Virus record (IMG/VR): IMGVR_UViG_3300042400_000421
Span: 1 to 64,000 of that record
Direction: 5' to 3' (one strand)
Length of the DNA stretch: 64,000 bases
Source of the DNA: a virus
Each line of letters begins with the position of its first letter. The stretch's first letter is position 1. The notes beneath the pieces are model-generated. The model made no database searches. It saw nothing but the letters and a program-made list of their open reading frames with translations, and was not told the origin of the DNA. This document shows positions 1 through 6,827 of this stretch, in pieces. The translations under genes and the position numbers were made by a program.

Positions 1-35
1 TGGGGAAAAGTAGAGTATGTAATATTACACGGCAT

Positions 36-342
36 ACCTTTATGGAAATCCTAACCATATTCTATATTTATTCCCTAATCTTTATCTAGCTCTACCTTTA
101 TGGGAGCATATAGGGTTAGCCAATACCTGATCTAATCTCCGGGGCTATGCAGAACCTAATTGACAACCTATACATAGGTATTACATCAGTGTAATTTGCA
201 TATTTATGACCTCAAAACACACACTAAAATTCTCACAAATAAAAACAGCTTCATTTATGAGCATTTTACTGCCTTTTTGATTCATTTAATAGACAAATAG
301 TCTATTTATTCGATAATTTATAACATTTATGCACCTTTATGG
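36..342. repeat. Three dispersed copies of ACCTTTATGG
   Basis: Copies lie at 36-45, 94-103 and 333-342, all in the same orientation. A fourth is at 1378-1387 and a fifth overlaps the terminase ribosome site at 24893-24902. Read on the minus strand the element is CCATAAAGGT. Four of the five are in non-coding DNA, which suggests a binding site or remnant regulatory element; the role is unknown. Confidence 0.5.
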
Positions 343-379
343 GGACTATATTAGTGTACTGTTATACATATGAACAAGC

Positions 380-388
380 TTATCCACA
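380..388 (+). promoter_or_regulatory. Perfect DnaA box (TTATCCACA)
   Basis: The nine bases match the bacterial DnaA-box consensus TTATNCACA exactly, in a non-coding stretch 38 bases after a copy of ACCTTTATGG. One box alone can occur by chance, so its role as an origin element is inference. Confidence 0.35.
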
Positions 389-530
389 ACCTGTTGACAA
401 CTTTAAAGCCGGGTTATAAGTCTTATTGTTTCCCCTAGATAGATAGATACCCTTACTAATAGCTTTCCCGCACACATTTGAGCGCGCTTTATAGGATCGC
501 TATACATATTCTGGGATATCTCCAAATAAG

Positions 531-564
531 TTCCTTTTAGATATCTCGTATCTAATTAAAGGAA
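531..564 (-). terminator. Imperfect hairpin beyond the last leftward gene
   Basis: TTCCTTT and TAGATA pair with TATCTA and AAAGGAA around a five-base loop, with a three-base bulge. It lies about 50 bases after the stop of the last leftward gene. There is no clear T run, so a terminator role is only possible. Confidence 0.25.
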
Positions 565-583
565 GTTATCTTGAAGAGATACT

Positions 584-633
584 TCTATCTAAGGTCTATC
601 TAGGACTCTATCTACCTATCTATTCTTCTATCT
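584..633. repeat. Phased TCTATCT repeats
   Basis: Identical heptamers start at 584, 595, 607 and 627, spaced 11, 12 and 20 bases, with related CTATC/GATAG units nearby and a TAGATAGATAGATA tract near 437. The rightmost copies overlap the 3' end of the first gene. The near-helical spacing suggests protein binding on one DNA face, or simple slippage of a microsatellite. Confidence 0.45.
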
Positions 634-806
634 GTATTAGAACCCTTCAGCCCGAATTTTTCAATGTTTTCTATTAGGGTATTGGTTTCCTGTTCCTTAT
701 CCTGTTTGATAGTCTCTACAACCCCTTGAAGGAATGATTTTTTAAATATCATTTTCAGCTGCCTATTGGCTTGCCAAATGATAATCCGGTTCCTTATCTT
801 TCTCAT
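612..806 (-). CDS. Small basic hypothetical protein
   Basis: Encodes 64 residues with a strongly basic first half (MRKIRNR start, KMIFKK) and a charged helical second half. No family is recognised. The ATG at 806 is preferred because it lies two bases after the stop of the membrane-protein gene at 809-979, fitting translational coupling. A TTG at 818 with AAAAGG upstream is an alternative that would add four residues. This is the last gene of the leftward series. Confidence 0.45.
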   Translation of the reverse strand: MRKIRNRIIIWQANRQLKMIFKKSFLQGVVETIKQDKEQETNTLIENIEKFGLKGSNTDRRIDR

Positions 807-808
807 AC

Positions 809-979
809 CTAAAACCAACCTATAACCTTTTCTATGGCATCTAATACTAGAAATAATACCCCGAAACCGACCAACAAAAGAAATAGCATATCCCCCAAGT
901 TATCATCGTCATTTAGTGAAGTAATAGCCTTACGAGTTACATATAGTAATATCAAGCATAAAAACTCTAAAATTAACAT
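809..979 (-). CDS. Small two-helix membrane protein
   Basis: Encodes 56 residues. It shows two hydrophobic segments, at about residues 2-14 (LILEFLCLILLYV) and 31-47 (MLFLLLVGFGVLFLVL), separated by a charged turn TSLNDDDN. The ATG follows the stop of the upstream gene after three bases (TAA GGT ATG) and its own stop sits just before the next ATG, so it is embedded in an operon. Size and layout would suit a holin or other inner-membrane protein, but no family match is claimed. Confidence 0.6.
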   Translation of the reverse strand: MLILEFLCLILLYVTRKAITSLNDDDNLGDMLFLLLVGFGVLFLVLDAIEKVIGWF

Positions 980-982
980 ACC

Positions 983-1159
983 TTAAACCCGACCTTTCTT
1001 GTTATTGAATATCCCATCAATCATGTCCATAAAAGCCTCTTGATATCCTGGTCTATAAGTCATCTCAATTGGTTCTTCTTTTCCTTCGCAATCATGCCCA
1101 TAATTGGTTTCCTCAATGGATAGCCAATTCTCGCACTCTTCACACTTCATTTCTATCAT
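983..1159 (-). CDS. Small zinc-finger-like protein
   Basis: Encodes 58 residues. A CEEC pair near the N terminus and a GHDC motif about 17 residues on could bind one zinc ion. The C-terminal half is acidic and helical and ends in NNKKGRV. The ATG at 1159 has AGGAAGAG upstream; a GTG at 1219 would extend the frame but lacks a ribosome site. Function unknown. Confidence 0.55.
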   Translation of the reverse strand: MIEMKCEECENWLSIEETNYGHDCEGKEEPIEMTYRPGYQEAFMDMIDGIFNNKKGRV

Positions 1160-1272
1160 TATATTTCTCTTCCTTTTTCTATTAATTCCTTGATACTGGA
1201 TAGTATCTTTTTTGGCCACTTTTGACCAACCTTAATGTCCACAATAATGTCCACATCTTTTCCACAACTATG

Positions 1273-1281
1273 TGTGGATAA
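1273..1281 (-). promoter_or_regulatory. Perfect DnaA box (TTATCCACA)
   Basis: Exact consensus on the minus strand, with the one-mismatch form TTTTCCACA on the other strand at about 1258-1266 and two TGTCCACA units just left of it. The clustering makes this a better origin candidate than the isolated box at 380. Confidence 0.4.
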
Positions 1282-1377
1282 TTCCTCAAACGAATAAGGC
1301 TCTAAACAGTTGAGACAATATCTCATTCCATATACCATCGTCTATTCCAACCCATTCCTTTTCTTTGATAAAATCGT

Positions 1378-1387
1378 ACCTTTATGG
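1378..1387. repeat. Fourth copy of ACCTTTATGG
   Basis: Same orientation as the copies at 36, 94 and 333. It is followed directly by a G-run that pairs with CCTCCCC at 1398-1404 to form a short hairpin. Confidence 0.45.
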
Positions 1388-1554
1388 GGGGTGCAAAACC
1401 CTCCCCTATTCTTTGCTGAGAGATAACTCTAAGGCAATCTCACGACTTTTAAGAATAGAAAAGGGTCTTGAAAGCCCAACTAATTTCTTTACAATTAATG
1501 CAGCTTATTGAAAATTATCCTAAGTATTATTTATACTCACCCTTGGGGCAATTC

Positions 1555-1827
1555 TTAGGCTGTTTTTCCTTCTGCAATCATAGCATCATCCAATGGCGAA
1601 ACAATAATTGATTCACCTTTTGAAGTCAATCCAAAAAGACATCCGGCATTATTTCCTTCAGGATCAGAAGAAGCATAAATCTTACTTCCATCGTCAAAGA
1701 TAATCATAACTGGATACCCGCCATAATAATTTTCCCAACCCTCAGCTTCAAGTTCAAGATTATTCATCATCCTGACTTCTTTAACTTTTAATCCAATTGG
1801 GTAGGCTACTTGCTGTGTTTTACTCAT
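1555..1827 (-). CDS. Hypothetical protein, 90 residues
   Basis: Starts MSKTQQVAYP and has a central YYGGYPVMIIFDDGSKIYA segment that reads as a beta-rich fold around a bound loop. No family is recognised. The ATG at 1827 has AAGGAATAAA directly upstream and follows the stop of the next gene (1829) closely; an upstream extension to 1881 would lie inside that gene. Confidence 0.75.
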   Translation of the reverse strand: MSKTQQVAYPIGLKVKEVRMMNNLELEAEGWENYYGGYPVMIIFDDGSKIYASSDPEGNNAGCLFGLTSKGESIIVSPLDDAMIAEGKTA

Positions 1828-1828
1828 T

Positions 1829-2338
1829 TTATTCCTTTTCTGTATTTGGTTCGTAATCTCCGTATTTGTCAAAGAATACATTTAATCTTGATAATTCTAC
1901 TTCCCATTGTTCTGGGCAATTGCCATCGTGAATGTTCTGTAATTTCTTCAACATCATATAAGAATTATCTGTCAATTTCCAAGCAGGATTTGATTTAATA
2001 ACAGAATCCCAAATTTCTTGATTAGGTTCAATTGTTTTACCTTCAAATTCTCGATCATAAAATTGATCTAAAATCAAACAGCCAACTGCACATTTAGCGT
2101 CAGAAGCAGTTTCAGCCAATATATCATAAAATATATCGAACTCATAATCTTCACTATGGCTATTAGGATTTTGTTCTCTATAAGAATCTATAGCCTGTTC
2201 TCTTACATCATCTAAAGTTGTAGAAAGATACCCACGATATTGACAATCCTCAGTATCACTCCACGCTTTAGCATTTTGTGTTAGCAAATGCTCTTTAACA
2301 AATACAAATGCTTCATAATCATTTGTAATTAACGACAT
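1829..2338 (-). CDS. Hypothetical acidic protein, 169 residues
   Basis: A largely helical, acidic protein (TASDAKCAVGCLILDQFYD in the middle) without recognised domain. The start overlaps the stop of the upstream gene as TAATG. Its ribosome site (GAGGAGGAAG) is formed by the acidic-tail codons of that gene, so the two are translationally linked. Confidence 0.8.
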   Translation of the reverse strand: MSLITNDYEAFVFVKEHLLTQNAKAWSDTEDCQYRGYLSTTLDDVREQAIDSYREQNPNSHSEDYEFDIFYDILAETASDAKCAVGCLILDQFYDREFEGKTIEPNQEIWDSVIKSNPAWKLTDNSYMMLKKLQNIHDGNCPEQWEVELSRLNVFFDKYGDYEPNTEKE

Positions 2339-2532
2339 TATTCTTCCTCCTCATCGTCTTCAATTACTTCCCCTTCAATAACACTGAAAAGACCATTTAA
2401 ATACCCTTTCAATTGGTTAGGGCTAATCCCCCTCAATTCAGATTCAATCTGGTTAATAATAAACTCAGTCATATCCTTACTTTCAGGAATTTGGGCAATA
2501 TAGCGCCCAACTACATAATATTCTTTTAGCAT
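2338..2532 (-). CDS. Hypothetical protein with acidic tail
   Basis: Encodes 64 residues ending in EDDEEEE. The GAG/GAA codons of the tail double as the Shine-Dalgarno sequence for the next gene. AGAAAG precedes the ATG. Unknown function; the acidic tail is reminiscent of small phage DNA-mimic or SSB-tail-like proteins, but that is only a resemblance. Confidence 0.75.
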   Translation of the reverse strand: MLKEYYVVGRYIAQIPESKDMTEFIINQIESELRGISPNQLKGYLNGLFSVIEGEVIEDDEEEE

Positions 2533-2546
2533 TTGTTTTCTTTCTT

Positions 2547-2756
2547 TTATTGAGGTTTAGGGATGCAGGTTCGTGAACAATATAATGTATTCAACTCTTC
2601 ATAGATAATACCTTTTATAAGCGTTCTAGAACAAATTGGGCAAGTAAAAGGTGGAGCTGTTTTTGAACCAAAATACTTGACTGCTTTGCCAAGTAAAACC
2701 TTCTCCTTCACAGTCATAGTTGTTATATTCTTTTTTGCTGGCTTTTTTGCGGCCAT
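2547..2756 (-). CDS. Small zinc-ribbon protein
   Basis: Encodes 69 residues. A Lys/Ala-rich N terminus (AAKKPAKK) is followed by a C-x2-C (CPIC) and a C-x3-C (CSRTC), a plausible single zinc site. The basic leader suggests nucleic-acid contact. The start directly follows the stop of the upstream gene, with GGAGAATAAT upstream of the ATG. Confidence 0.7.
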   Translation of the reverse strand: MAAKKPAKKNITTMTVKEKVLLGKAVKYFGSKTAPPFTCPICSRTLIKGIIYEELNTLYCSRTCIPKPQ

Positions 2757-2757
2757 A

Positions 2758-3249
2758 TTATTCTCCTATTTTTTCTGGATTGTTGAATGAGTCTTCAAAC
2801 TCTTGTTTTGCTTTCCTCAAAAATGCTTTAATTTCATTTTCTGAAACTAGATTATCTCTGTAATGACGAGCATGTTCTTGGATGTATTGCTTAGCGATTC
2901 TCTTAACCCAAACCGACTCTGATTCAGTAGAAACATTTGTTCCTAATCCAAAATGCTTTACAACAACTTGAGGCGTAAGATATGTATAAACAACTTCTTC
3001 ACCATCCCAAACGCTATATAGATGAAAATTATCGTACTTTTCAAAGAACTTCCATCTTGCATAATAGTCTGGAGCCGATTTATAAGTAATAGAACCAACA
3101 CCTAATGCCATAGAACCAAAGATTAATGATTTTGTTTCTACATTTACATCTTCATGTTCACCCGGTTTACCTTCATTTACCTTTGTCCAAAGCTCATCTG
3201 GATGATCTTTGAAATACTTTACTTTTTCTGTTGACCAATTAAGGCTCAT
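2758..3249 (-). CDS. Hypothetical protein, 163 residues
   Basis: Begins MSLNWSTEKVK; a mixed alpha/beta protein with many aromatic residues and a helical, charged C-terminal third (NEIKAFLRKAKQEFED). The start at 3249 is chosen for AAAGGAAATAAA upstream and an ATGA overlap with the small zinc-ribbon gene before it. An extension to 3312 would lie wholly inside that gene. No family recognised. Confidence 0.75.
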   Translation of the reverse strand: MSLNWSTEKVKYFKDHPDELWTKVNEGKPGEHEDVNVETKSLIFGSMALGVGSITYKSAPDYYARWKFFEKYDNFHLYSVWDGEEVVYTYLTPQVVVKHFGLGTNVSTESESVWVKRIAKQYIQEHARHYRDNLVSENEIKAFLRKAKQEFEDSFNNPEKIGE

Positions 3250-3404
3250 TTTATTTCCTTTGTTTCTGTTTCTTTTATTTGATAAGCATGATCCATACCA
3301 CAATCGCGGCATTTATAATAAAATAATCTTCCAAGCCTGCCTAATGGCATTGCTTGACCATCACACATAGTGCAATAGATTCCTGATTCATACGGCTCTT
3401 CCAT
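3246..3404 (-). CDS. Micro zinc-ribbon protein, 52 residues
   Basis: Too short for a 60-residue cut-off but well supported. It overlaps the upstream stop as TAATG and the downstream start as ATGA. The protein has CTMC at about residue 11 and CRDC at about residue 32, a classic two-knuckle zinc ribbon with about 18 residues between the pairs. Likely a nucleic-acid-binding or adaptor protein; function not known. Confidence 0.75.
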   Translation of the reverse strand: MEEPYESGIYCTMCDGQAMPLGRLGRLFYYKCRDCGMDHAYQIKETETKEIK

Positions 3405-3742
3405 TACTTGCTCGTATACTTTTTTAAATCATCAAGCAATTCTTGAGGATAATCTGTATCATTCCCCTCATCGTCTACTTGCCCAAAAAATACAACATTG
3501 CCAGCAATATAATCCCCAATAAGGATTCTTTGTCCTGAGTCATACCATAAGTCAGTAGCAATCTTATTTTGCTCCAATTTAACCATTTTCCCTTGGTCAT
3601 TGCAATAACAAAAGTATGGCTTGTCTCCAAAGCTAATTGGTTCAATATATCCATCCACAATGTACTGCAATTCTTTGTAGCCATTTCCATATTCATATTC
3701 TTCAATTAGCCCATCAAAGCTAACAATCAATGCCTTAGTCAT
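3404..3742 (-). CDS. DUF3846-like protein
   Basis: 112 residues matching the layout of DUF3846 proteins common in actinophages and mobile elements: an N-terminal strand (KALIVSFDG), LQYIVDGYIEPI, a CYCNDQGKMVKLEQN segment, and a C-terminal GDYIAGNVVFFG loop with a hydrophobic-Gly pattern. The family has no established function. AAAGGAGAATATA lies just upstream of the ATG. Confidence 0.7.
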   Translation of the reverse strand: MTKALIVSFDGLIEEYEYGNGYKELQYIVDGYIEPISFGDKPYFCYCNDQGKMVKLEQNKIATDLWYDSGQRILIGDYIAGNVVFFGQVDDEGNDTDYPQELLDDLKKYTSK

Positions 3743-4139
3743 TATATTCTCCTTTTAAAATATATTCTTTAACTAACTCAATCATTTTGTCGAGATTATC
3801 GTCAATAATACCTAAATCGTCATAAGTTTCATGACCGGCTACTTCATCATAATTATTAGTAATATCATAAGCTGCAAACCAAGGTGTATCGTCAAAGTTA
3901 TCTGGATTTAATTTCTTTAAATCAGCATCAGTTTTAATGCCATTATTTAATAAATCCCAAAAGTCTTTCATGACGATATCTTTATATCTAATCGTCATCT
4001 CCCCATCACAGGAAATTAAAACTTTTCTTTCATTCCCAGTTATAATACAAACTGGGGTGTGATGATAACCTTCACAATAGAACATATCCGTTCTTTGTTT
4101 TGGTTCATTTTCTGTAAACCACTCAATATTAAATTCCAT
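3735..4139 (-). CDS. Hypothetical acidic protein, 134 residues
   Basis: No domain recognised. It has a beta-rich N-terminal part (YHHTPVCIITGNERKVLISC) and a very acidic helical C terminus. It overlaps the DUF3846-like gene by eight bases and the upstream gene by one (TAATG), which places it firmly in the operon. Confidence 0.75.
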   Translation of the reverse strand: MEFNIEWFTENEPKQRTDMFYCEGYHHTPVCIITGNERKVLISCDGEMTIRYKDIVMKDFWDLLNNGIKTDADLKKLNPDNFDDTPWFAAYDITNNYDEVAGHETYDDLGIIDDNLDKMIELVKEYILKGEYND

Positions 4140-4570
4140 TAGTATAATCCCAATTCTTGTCTTTCTTCTTCTGTTATATTTATTAATAAAGTTTTACTCC
4201 CCATTGGGGCATCGTGATGTGAAAGAGAATATTCAATTTTATTTTTATATACACTTCCACGCATAATCCAACCACTGCGAACAGTCATACCTTCAACCAA
4301 TTGTTCAATACTTTCGGCATAAAATAAACCACTATGATTACCATCCCATAGTTTTAAGTTTGATACTTTCCACCAAGATGTTTCACTATTGTCAAATAGT
4401 TCTTTTGTAGCCATAGTAAAATAGTCCAACTGATCATTAAAGCAATCTCCATAGCAATCTGATGAAGAAGTAAATGATTCAGTTTCTTCATTATAATCTT
4501 GACAAATACATTCGTTTGTTAATTCAAATGGAAATCCAATTATTTCTTCTTCATTAATCTTCGTTGACAT
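4139..4570 (-). CDS. Hypothetical cysteine-containing protein
   Basis: 143 residues. The N-terminal third has four cysteines in CICQDY and CYGDCFND, possibly a metal site; the C-terminal half is Trp-rich and beta-like. Coupled to its neighbours by short overlaps. Unknown function. Confidence 0.75.
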   Translation of the reverse strand: MSTKINEEEIIGFPFELTNECICQDYNEETESFTSSSDCYGDCFNDQLDYFTMATKELFDNSETSWWKVSNLKLWDGNHSGLFYAESIEQLVEGMTVRSGWIMRGSVYKNKIEYSLSHHDAPMGSKTLLINITEEERQELGLY

Positions 4571-4751
4571 AAATCTCTACCCATTCTCCTTCGTCTGGTA
4601 AATTACAATTCTTATCTTCAAAAATATCTAAGGTCGATTTATGACCCCAGCCATTCTCATTACTCCACCATTGACTTTCCCAATACCCTGGGGTATTTGG
4701 CAATGCTAATAATGGAGTTCCAATAAGATGTATTCCGTAGTTAATTCTCAC
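4554..4751 (-). CDS. Hypothetical protein with GWGHK motif
   Basis: 65 residues, Trp-rich (YWESQWWSNENGWGHK), acidic towards the end. The GWGHK motif followed by an acidic D-I-F/I-F segment recurs in the protein at 4951-5202, so the two may share a small fold. It overlaps the upstream and downstream genes by a few bases. Confidence 0.7.
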   Translation of the reverse strand: MRINYGIHLIGTPLLALPNTPGYWESQWWSNENGWGHKSTLDIFEDKNCNLPDEGEWVEIYVNED

Positions 4752-4951
4752 TTTTTATTCCCTTCTATAGTTGGATTATATCCTTCTACAGATTTAATTC
4801 CATAGTGAACTTCTCCACTACCTAAAACAGATTCACTATTTCTACCTAACAATGCTTCATAAACCATATCTTGGGCTTCTCCGTGACTCATTGCTTCAAC
4901 AAAATATGTACCTGTTGCTGTAACTGTAAACATTTGCATTTTTCTCTGCAT
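4748..4951 (-). CDS. Small DpnD/PcfM-like protein
   Basis: 67 residues. The pattern MFTVTATGTYFVEAMSHGEA (a strand, then V/VEA and an Ala/Glu helix) resembles the DpnD/PcfM group of short plasmid and phage proteins, and the protein at 5486-5668 has the same pattern. GAGAGGAATATTA lies before the ATG, which overlaps the upstream stop as TAATG. Function unknown. Confidence 0.6.
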   Translation of the reverse strand: MQRKMQMFTVTATGTYFVEAMSHGEAQDMVYEALLGRNSESVLGSGEVHYGIKSVEGYNPTIEGNKK

Positions 4952-5202
4952 TAATATTCCTCTCCATTTTCATCCATAAAGATAAGATCATTCATATCTG
5001 CTTTGTGACCCCATCCACAACTAAAATCATCATTTGCATAATGATGAATCATTTCAATAATGTCATCTAAGCCGACTTCAATATCATTACCAGTAGATCT
5101 ATTGTCTTCTAGTATCTGATTGTAAATATGCTCTGTCTCGTATGTAATTGTTTTAATTACATTGATTCTTGTAGGCCATTCTTCATTAAATTCTTTGGTC
5201 AT
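4951..5202 (-). CDS. Hypothetical protein with CGWGHK motif
   Basis: 83 residues from the ATG at 5202, which has AAAGGA six bases upstream; a TTG at 5208 is less likely. Acidic, with SCGWGHKADMNDLIFMD near the C terminus, resembling the Trp-Gly-His-Lys segment of the gene at 4554. Unknown function. Confidence 0.7.
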   Translation of the reverse strand: MTKEFNEEWPTRINVIKTITYETEHIYNQILEDNRSTGNDIEVGLDDIIEMIHHYANDDFSCGWGHKADMNDLIFMDENGEEY

Positions 5203-5204
5203 TA

Positions 5205-5489
5205 TCAATCCTTTACTTTAAATAGGTAATCTATTTTTTCAGTCCAAGTTGCAATAAAATCTTGTTTGTTATCCTCAGTCTTAAAAGATTGAAGATTAGC
5301 CATATTATTGACTTCAAGTTTTAGAGTAGCAATATCATCAGCAGACCATTCTCTGCTTTTAGCAAAATGTTTTATTTCACTCATTGATGCTTCGCCTCTT
5401 TTCCATACTGAATAATCATCTGAGTAATTGTAATACCAATCTACTTTTCTAATCTTCCATATAATCTCTTGTGCTTCTATTGAATTCAT
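5205..5489 (-). CDS. Hypothetical protein, 94 residues
   Basis: A helical, charged protein with several Tyr/Trp residues near the N terminus (VDWYYNYSDDYSVW). The start has AGGAGATAA upstream and overlaps the preceding stop as ATGA. No family recognised. Confidence 0.75.
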   Translation of the reverse strand: MNSIEAQEIIWKIRKVDWYYNYSDDYSVWKRGEASMSEIKHFAKSREWSADDIATLKLEVNNMANLQSFKTEDNKQDFIATWTEKIDYLFKVKD

Positions 5490-5668
5490 TTTTTTATCTC
5501 CTGTGCTTCATAAAAATCAAACTCTTGATAGATATCATCTGGCTCACCAAATTCACCACTCAAAAGTCCTTCATCTAATTTTTCAATTGCTTCTTTTTCT
5601 GTTTCAGCTTCAACATCATACATTTCTGCATAATGATAAAACTTAGTTACTATGAATTGTTTCTTCAT
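5486..5668 (-). CDS. Small DpnD/PcfM-like protein
   Basis: 60 residues. MKKQFIVTKFYHYAEMYDVEAETEKEAIEKL shows the beta strand plus VEA-x-T/S-x-E-E-A signature of DpnD/PcfM-type proteins, followed by an acidic tail; listed here in part only as FIVTKFYHYAEMYDVEAE. ATGA overlaps link it to both neighbours. Role unknown. Confidence 0.65.
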   Translation of the reverse strand: MKKQFIVTKFYHYAEMYDVEAETEKEAIEKLDEGLLSGEFGEPDDIYQEFDFYEAQEIKK

Positions 5669-5871
5669 TGGGTTTTCCTATACTCAGATACAGGCAACAA
5701 TCTGTGACCTGTATTCTTATCTAGACTCTTATAATATTCTTCCCATTTAAAATCATAACCGGCTCTTTCAATAATCTCGATTACTTCATCAAGGCATTCT
5801 CCATCTGTATAATCTTCTCCTGGCAATTGAATTGCCTGAATGATTAACTTAACCATTTTACTTTTTCTCAT
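5665..5871 (-). CDS. Hypothetical protein, 68 residues
   Basis: Helical N terminus (MVKLIIQAIQL) and an acidic middle with ECLDEVIEIIERAGYDF. The ATG at 5871 sits inside the end of the upstream gene with GGA eight bases before it; an ATG at 5856 is an alternative. No family recognised. Confidence 0.65.
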   Translation of the reverse strand: MRKSKMVKLIIQAIQLPGEDYTDGECLDEVIEIIERAGYDFKWEEYYKSLDKNTGHRLLPVSEYRKTQ

Positions 5872-6115
5872 TATTTTCCAATACTCTAGATGTTGCTAGA
5901 TTTGCAAATGCTATTGAAAGCTGAGCGTGAATCTGAGCTTCAATCAACCCAAAAGGAGTTGTGTTATAAAATACTCCTTTTTCTGGTTTTTGCGAAAGCA
6001 TTAACTGACTTGCACAATCTGCGTGAAAGATAGCCAATGCTTCATAATTTTCTGTTTCAATATATTGATCTTGTACTTCAATATCATCAATTGACCAACT
6101 TAGTGCTTTTCTCAT
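5858..6115 (-). CDS. Hypothetical protein, 85 residues
   Basis: Begins MRKALSWSIDD; an Ala-rich helical C-terminal half (AQLSIAFANLATSRVLE). The ATG at 6115 has AAAAAGGAAATAAAT upstream, so the longer reading to 6157 is rejected. Function unknown. Confidence 0.7.
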   Translation of the reverse strand: MRKALSWSIDDIEVQDQYIETENYEALAIFHADCASQLMLSQKPEKGVFYNTTPFGLIEAQIHAQLSIAFANLATSRVLENNEKK

Positions 6116-6131
6116 ATTTATTTCCTTTTTG

Positions 6132-6590
6132 TTAGAACTGTCTGGTATCAAAATCATCTGTTGGATGTAATACCAATGTAAAGATACCCTCGGAAGGTAA
6201 ATCTACTTCTTTTACATTAATCCACCAATCATTTTTCTGATCACTGATTACAATTTGAACATCATCTTCAAGTACTGATAGAATCTGTTTCAAATCTTTT
6301 ACAGTAACTGTTGGGTTAAAGTTTGTTGTTTTAGTTTCAAACTTTTCAGTCATTACTGACAACCAGTCAAAGTATTCTGCAATCCATTCATCAAACGACA
6401 ATGGGAATGGGCAATTAACTGATGTTTCTCCATTATCTTCATGTGATAAATTTTCCCAAGCCATAGCCAAAGAAATAAACGGTTTCCATAGCGCACTAGC
6501 AGCTTCTATGAATTTCTTTCTTGTATTATAACTCTCATTGAAGAATGTCATTTCTTCTTCTGATACTAATCTATTTGGTTTTCTTTCCAT
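6132..6590 (-). CDS. Hypothetical protein, 152 residues
   Basis: An N-terminal helical part (residues 1-85, Trp-rich: LWKPFISLAMAWENL) and a C-terminal alpha/beta part with VKDLKQILSVLEDDVQIVI. That segment resembles the start of small phage domains in which a 'DLK..L..L.DD..V' helix precedes a strand. AAAAAGGATAG precedes the ATG. First gene of the operon left of the tRNA-Arg hairpin. Confidence 0.7.
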   Translation of the reverse strand: MERKPNRLVSEEEMTFFNESYNTRKKFIEAASALWKPFISLAMAWENLSHEDNGETSVNCPFPLSFDEWIAEYFDWLSVMTEKFETKTTNFNPTVTVKDLKQILSVLEDDVQIVISDQKNDWWINVKEVDLPSEGIFTLVLHPTDDFDTRQF

Positions 6591-6620
6591 TACTATCCTT
6601 TTTGTTTTTGGGTATAGAAA

Positions 6621-6673
6621 AAGAGATTAAGCATAGGAAGGAATATCCAGTAACGACCTATACTTAATCTCTT
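6621..6673 (-). terminator. 17-bp hairpin just 3' of tRNA-Arg
   Basis: On the minus strand a 17-base arm (6673-6657) pairs fully, with one G-T pair, to 6637-6621 around a 19-base loop, followed by TTTCT. It starts two bases after the tRNA discriminator base. It could terminate the tRNA transcript, guide 3' processing, or both. Confidence 0.6.
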
Positions 6674-6675
6674 AG

Positions 6676-6747
6676 TGCTTCCATTAGGATTCGAACCTAA
6701 AATAACGGATTAGAAGTCCGTAGTTATATCCCTTTAACTATAGAAGC
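6676..6747 (-). tRNA. tRNA-Arg (anticodon UCU)
   Basis: A full cloverleaf: acceptor GCTTCTA/TGGAAGC with one G-T pair, D stem GTTA/TAAC, anticodon stem ACGGA/TCCGT with loop CTTCTAA, T stem TTAGG/CCTAA with loop TTCGAAT. U8 is present and the discriminator base is A. CCA is not encoded. It reads AGA (and AGG), codons favoured in this AT-rich genome. Confidence 0.95.
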
Positions 6748-6827
6748 GTGGTAACATATTGATTGTTTTTATTCACACATATGTTAGGCATGAGGTTTTA
6801 CGGTAACAATCAACCGTTGCTTATTGC

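Larger units (their letters stand above)
1..611. other. Non-coding AT-rich left-end region
   Basis: No open frame with a ribosome site is seen on either strand. The stretch carries three copies of ACCTTTATGG, one perfect DnaA box, an imperfect hairpin at 531-564 and the start of a TCTATCT repeat cluster. It lies beyond the 3' end of the last leftward gene. It could be the end of the long leftward transcription unit, a replication origin or part of a genome end; the sequence alone does not decide. Confidence 0.6.
1160..1554. other. Non-coding region with DnaA-like boxes
   Basis: No gene is seen in about 395 bases. On the minus strand it reads TTATCCACA at 1281-1273 followed by TTGTGGAAAAG and two TGTGGACATTA-type units (about 1233-1266). 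It also holds a copy of ACCTTTATGG, a six-base G/C stem at 1384-1404 and the 12-mer TCCTAAGTATTA at 1518-1529, which recurs at 7539-7550. This is the best local candidate for an origin or control region. Confidence 0.5.

Noticed and set aside
360-440. 22-codon plus-strand frame containing the DnaA box
   Set aside because: No ribosome site, opposite to every supported gene, and too short to judge.
584-633. CRISPR-like array
   Set aside because: The repeated unit is only seven bases and spacers are too short and irregular; the Cas4- and RuvC-like genes have no cas1, cas2 or effector partner.
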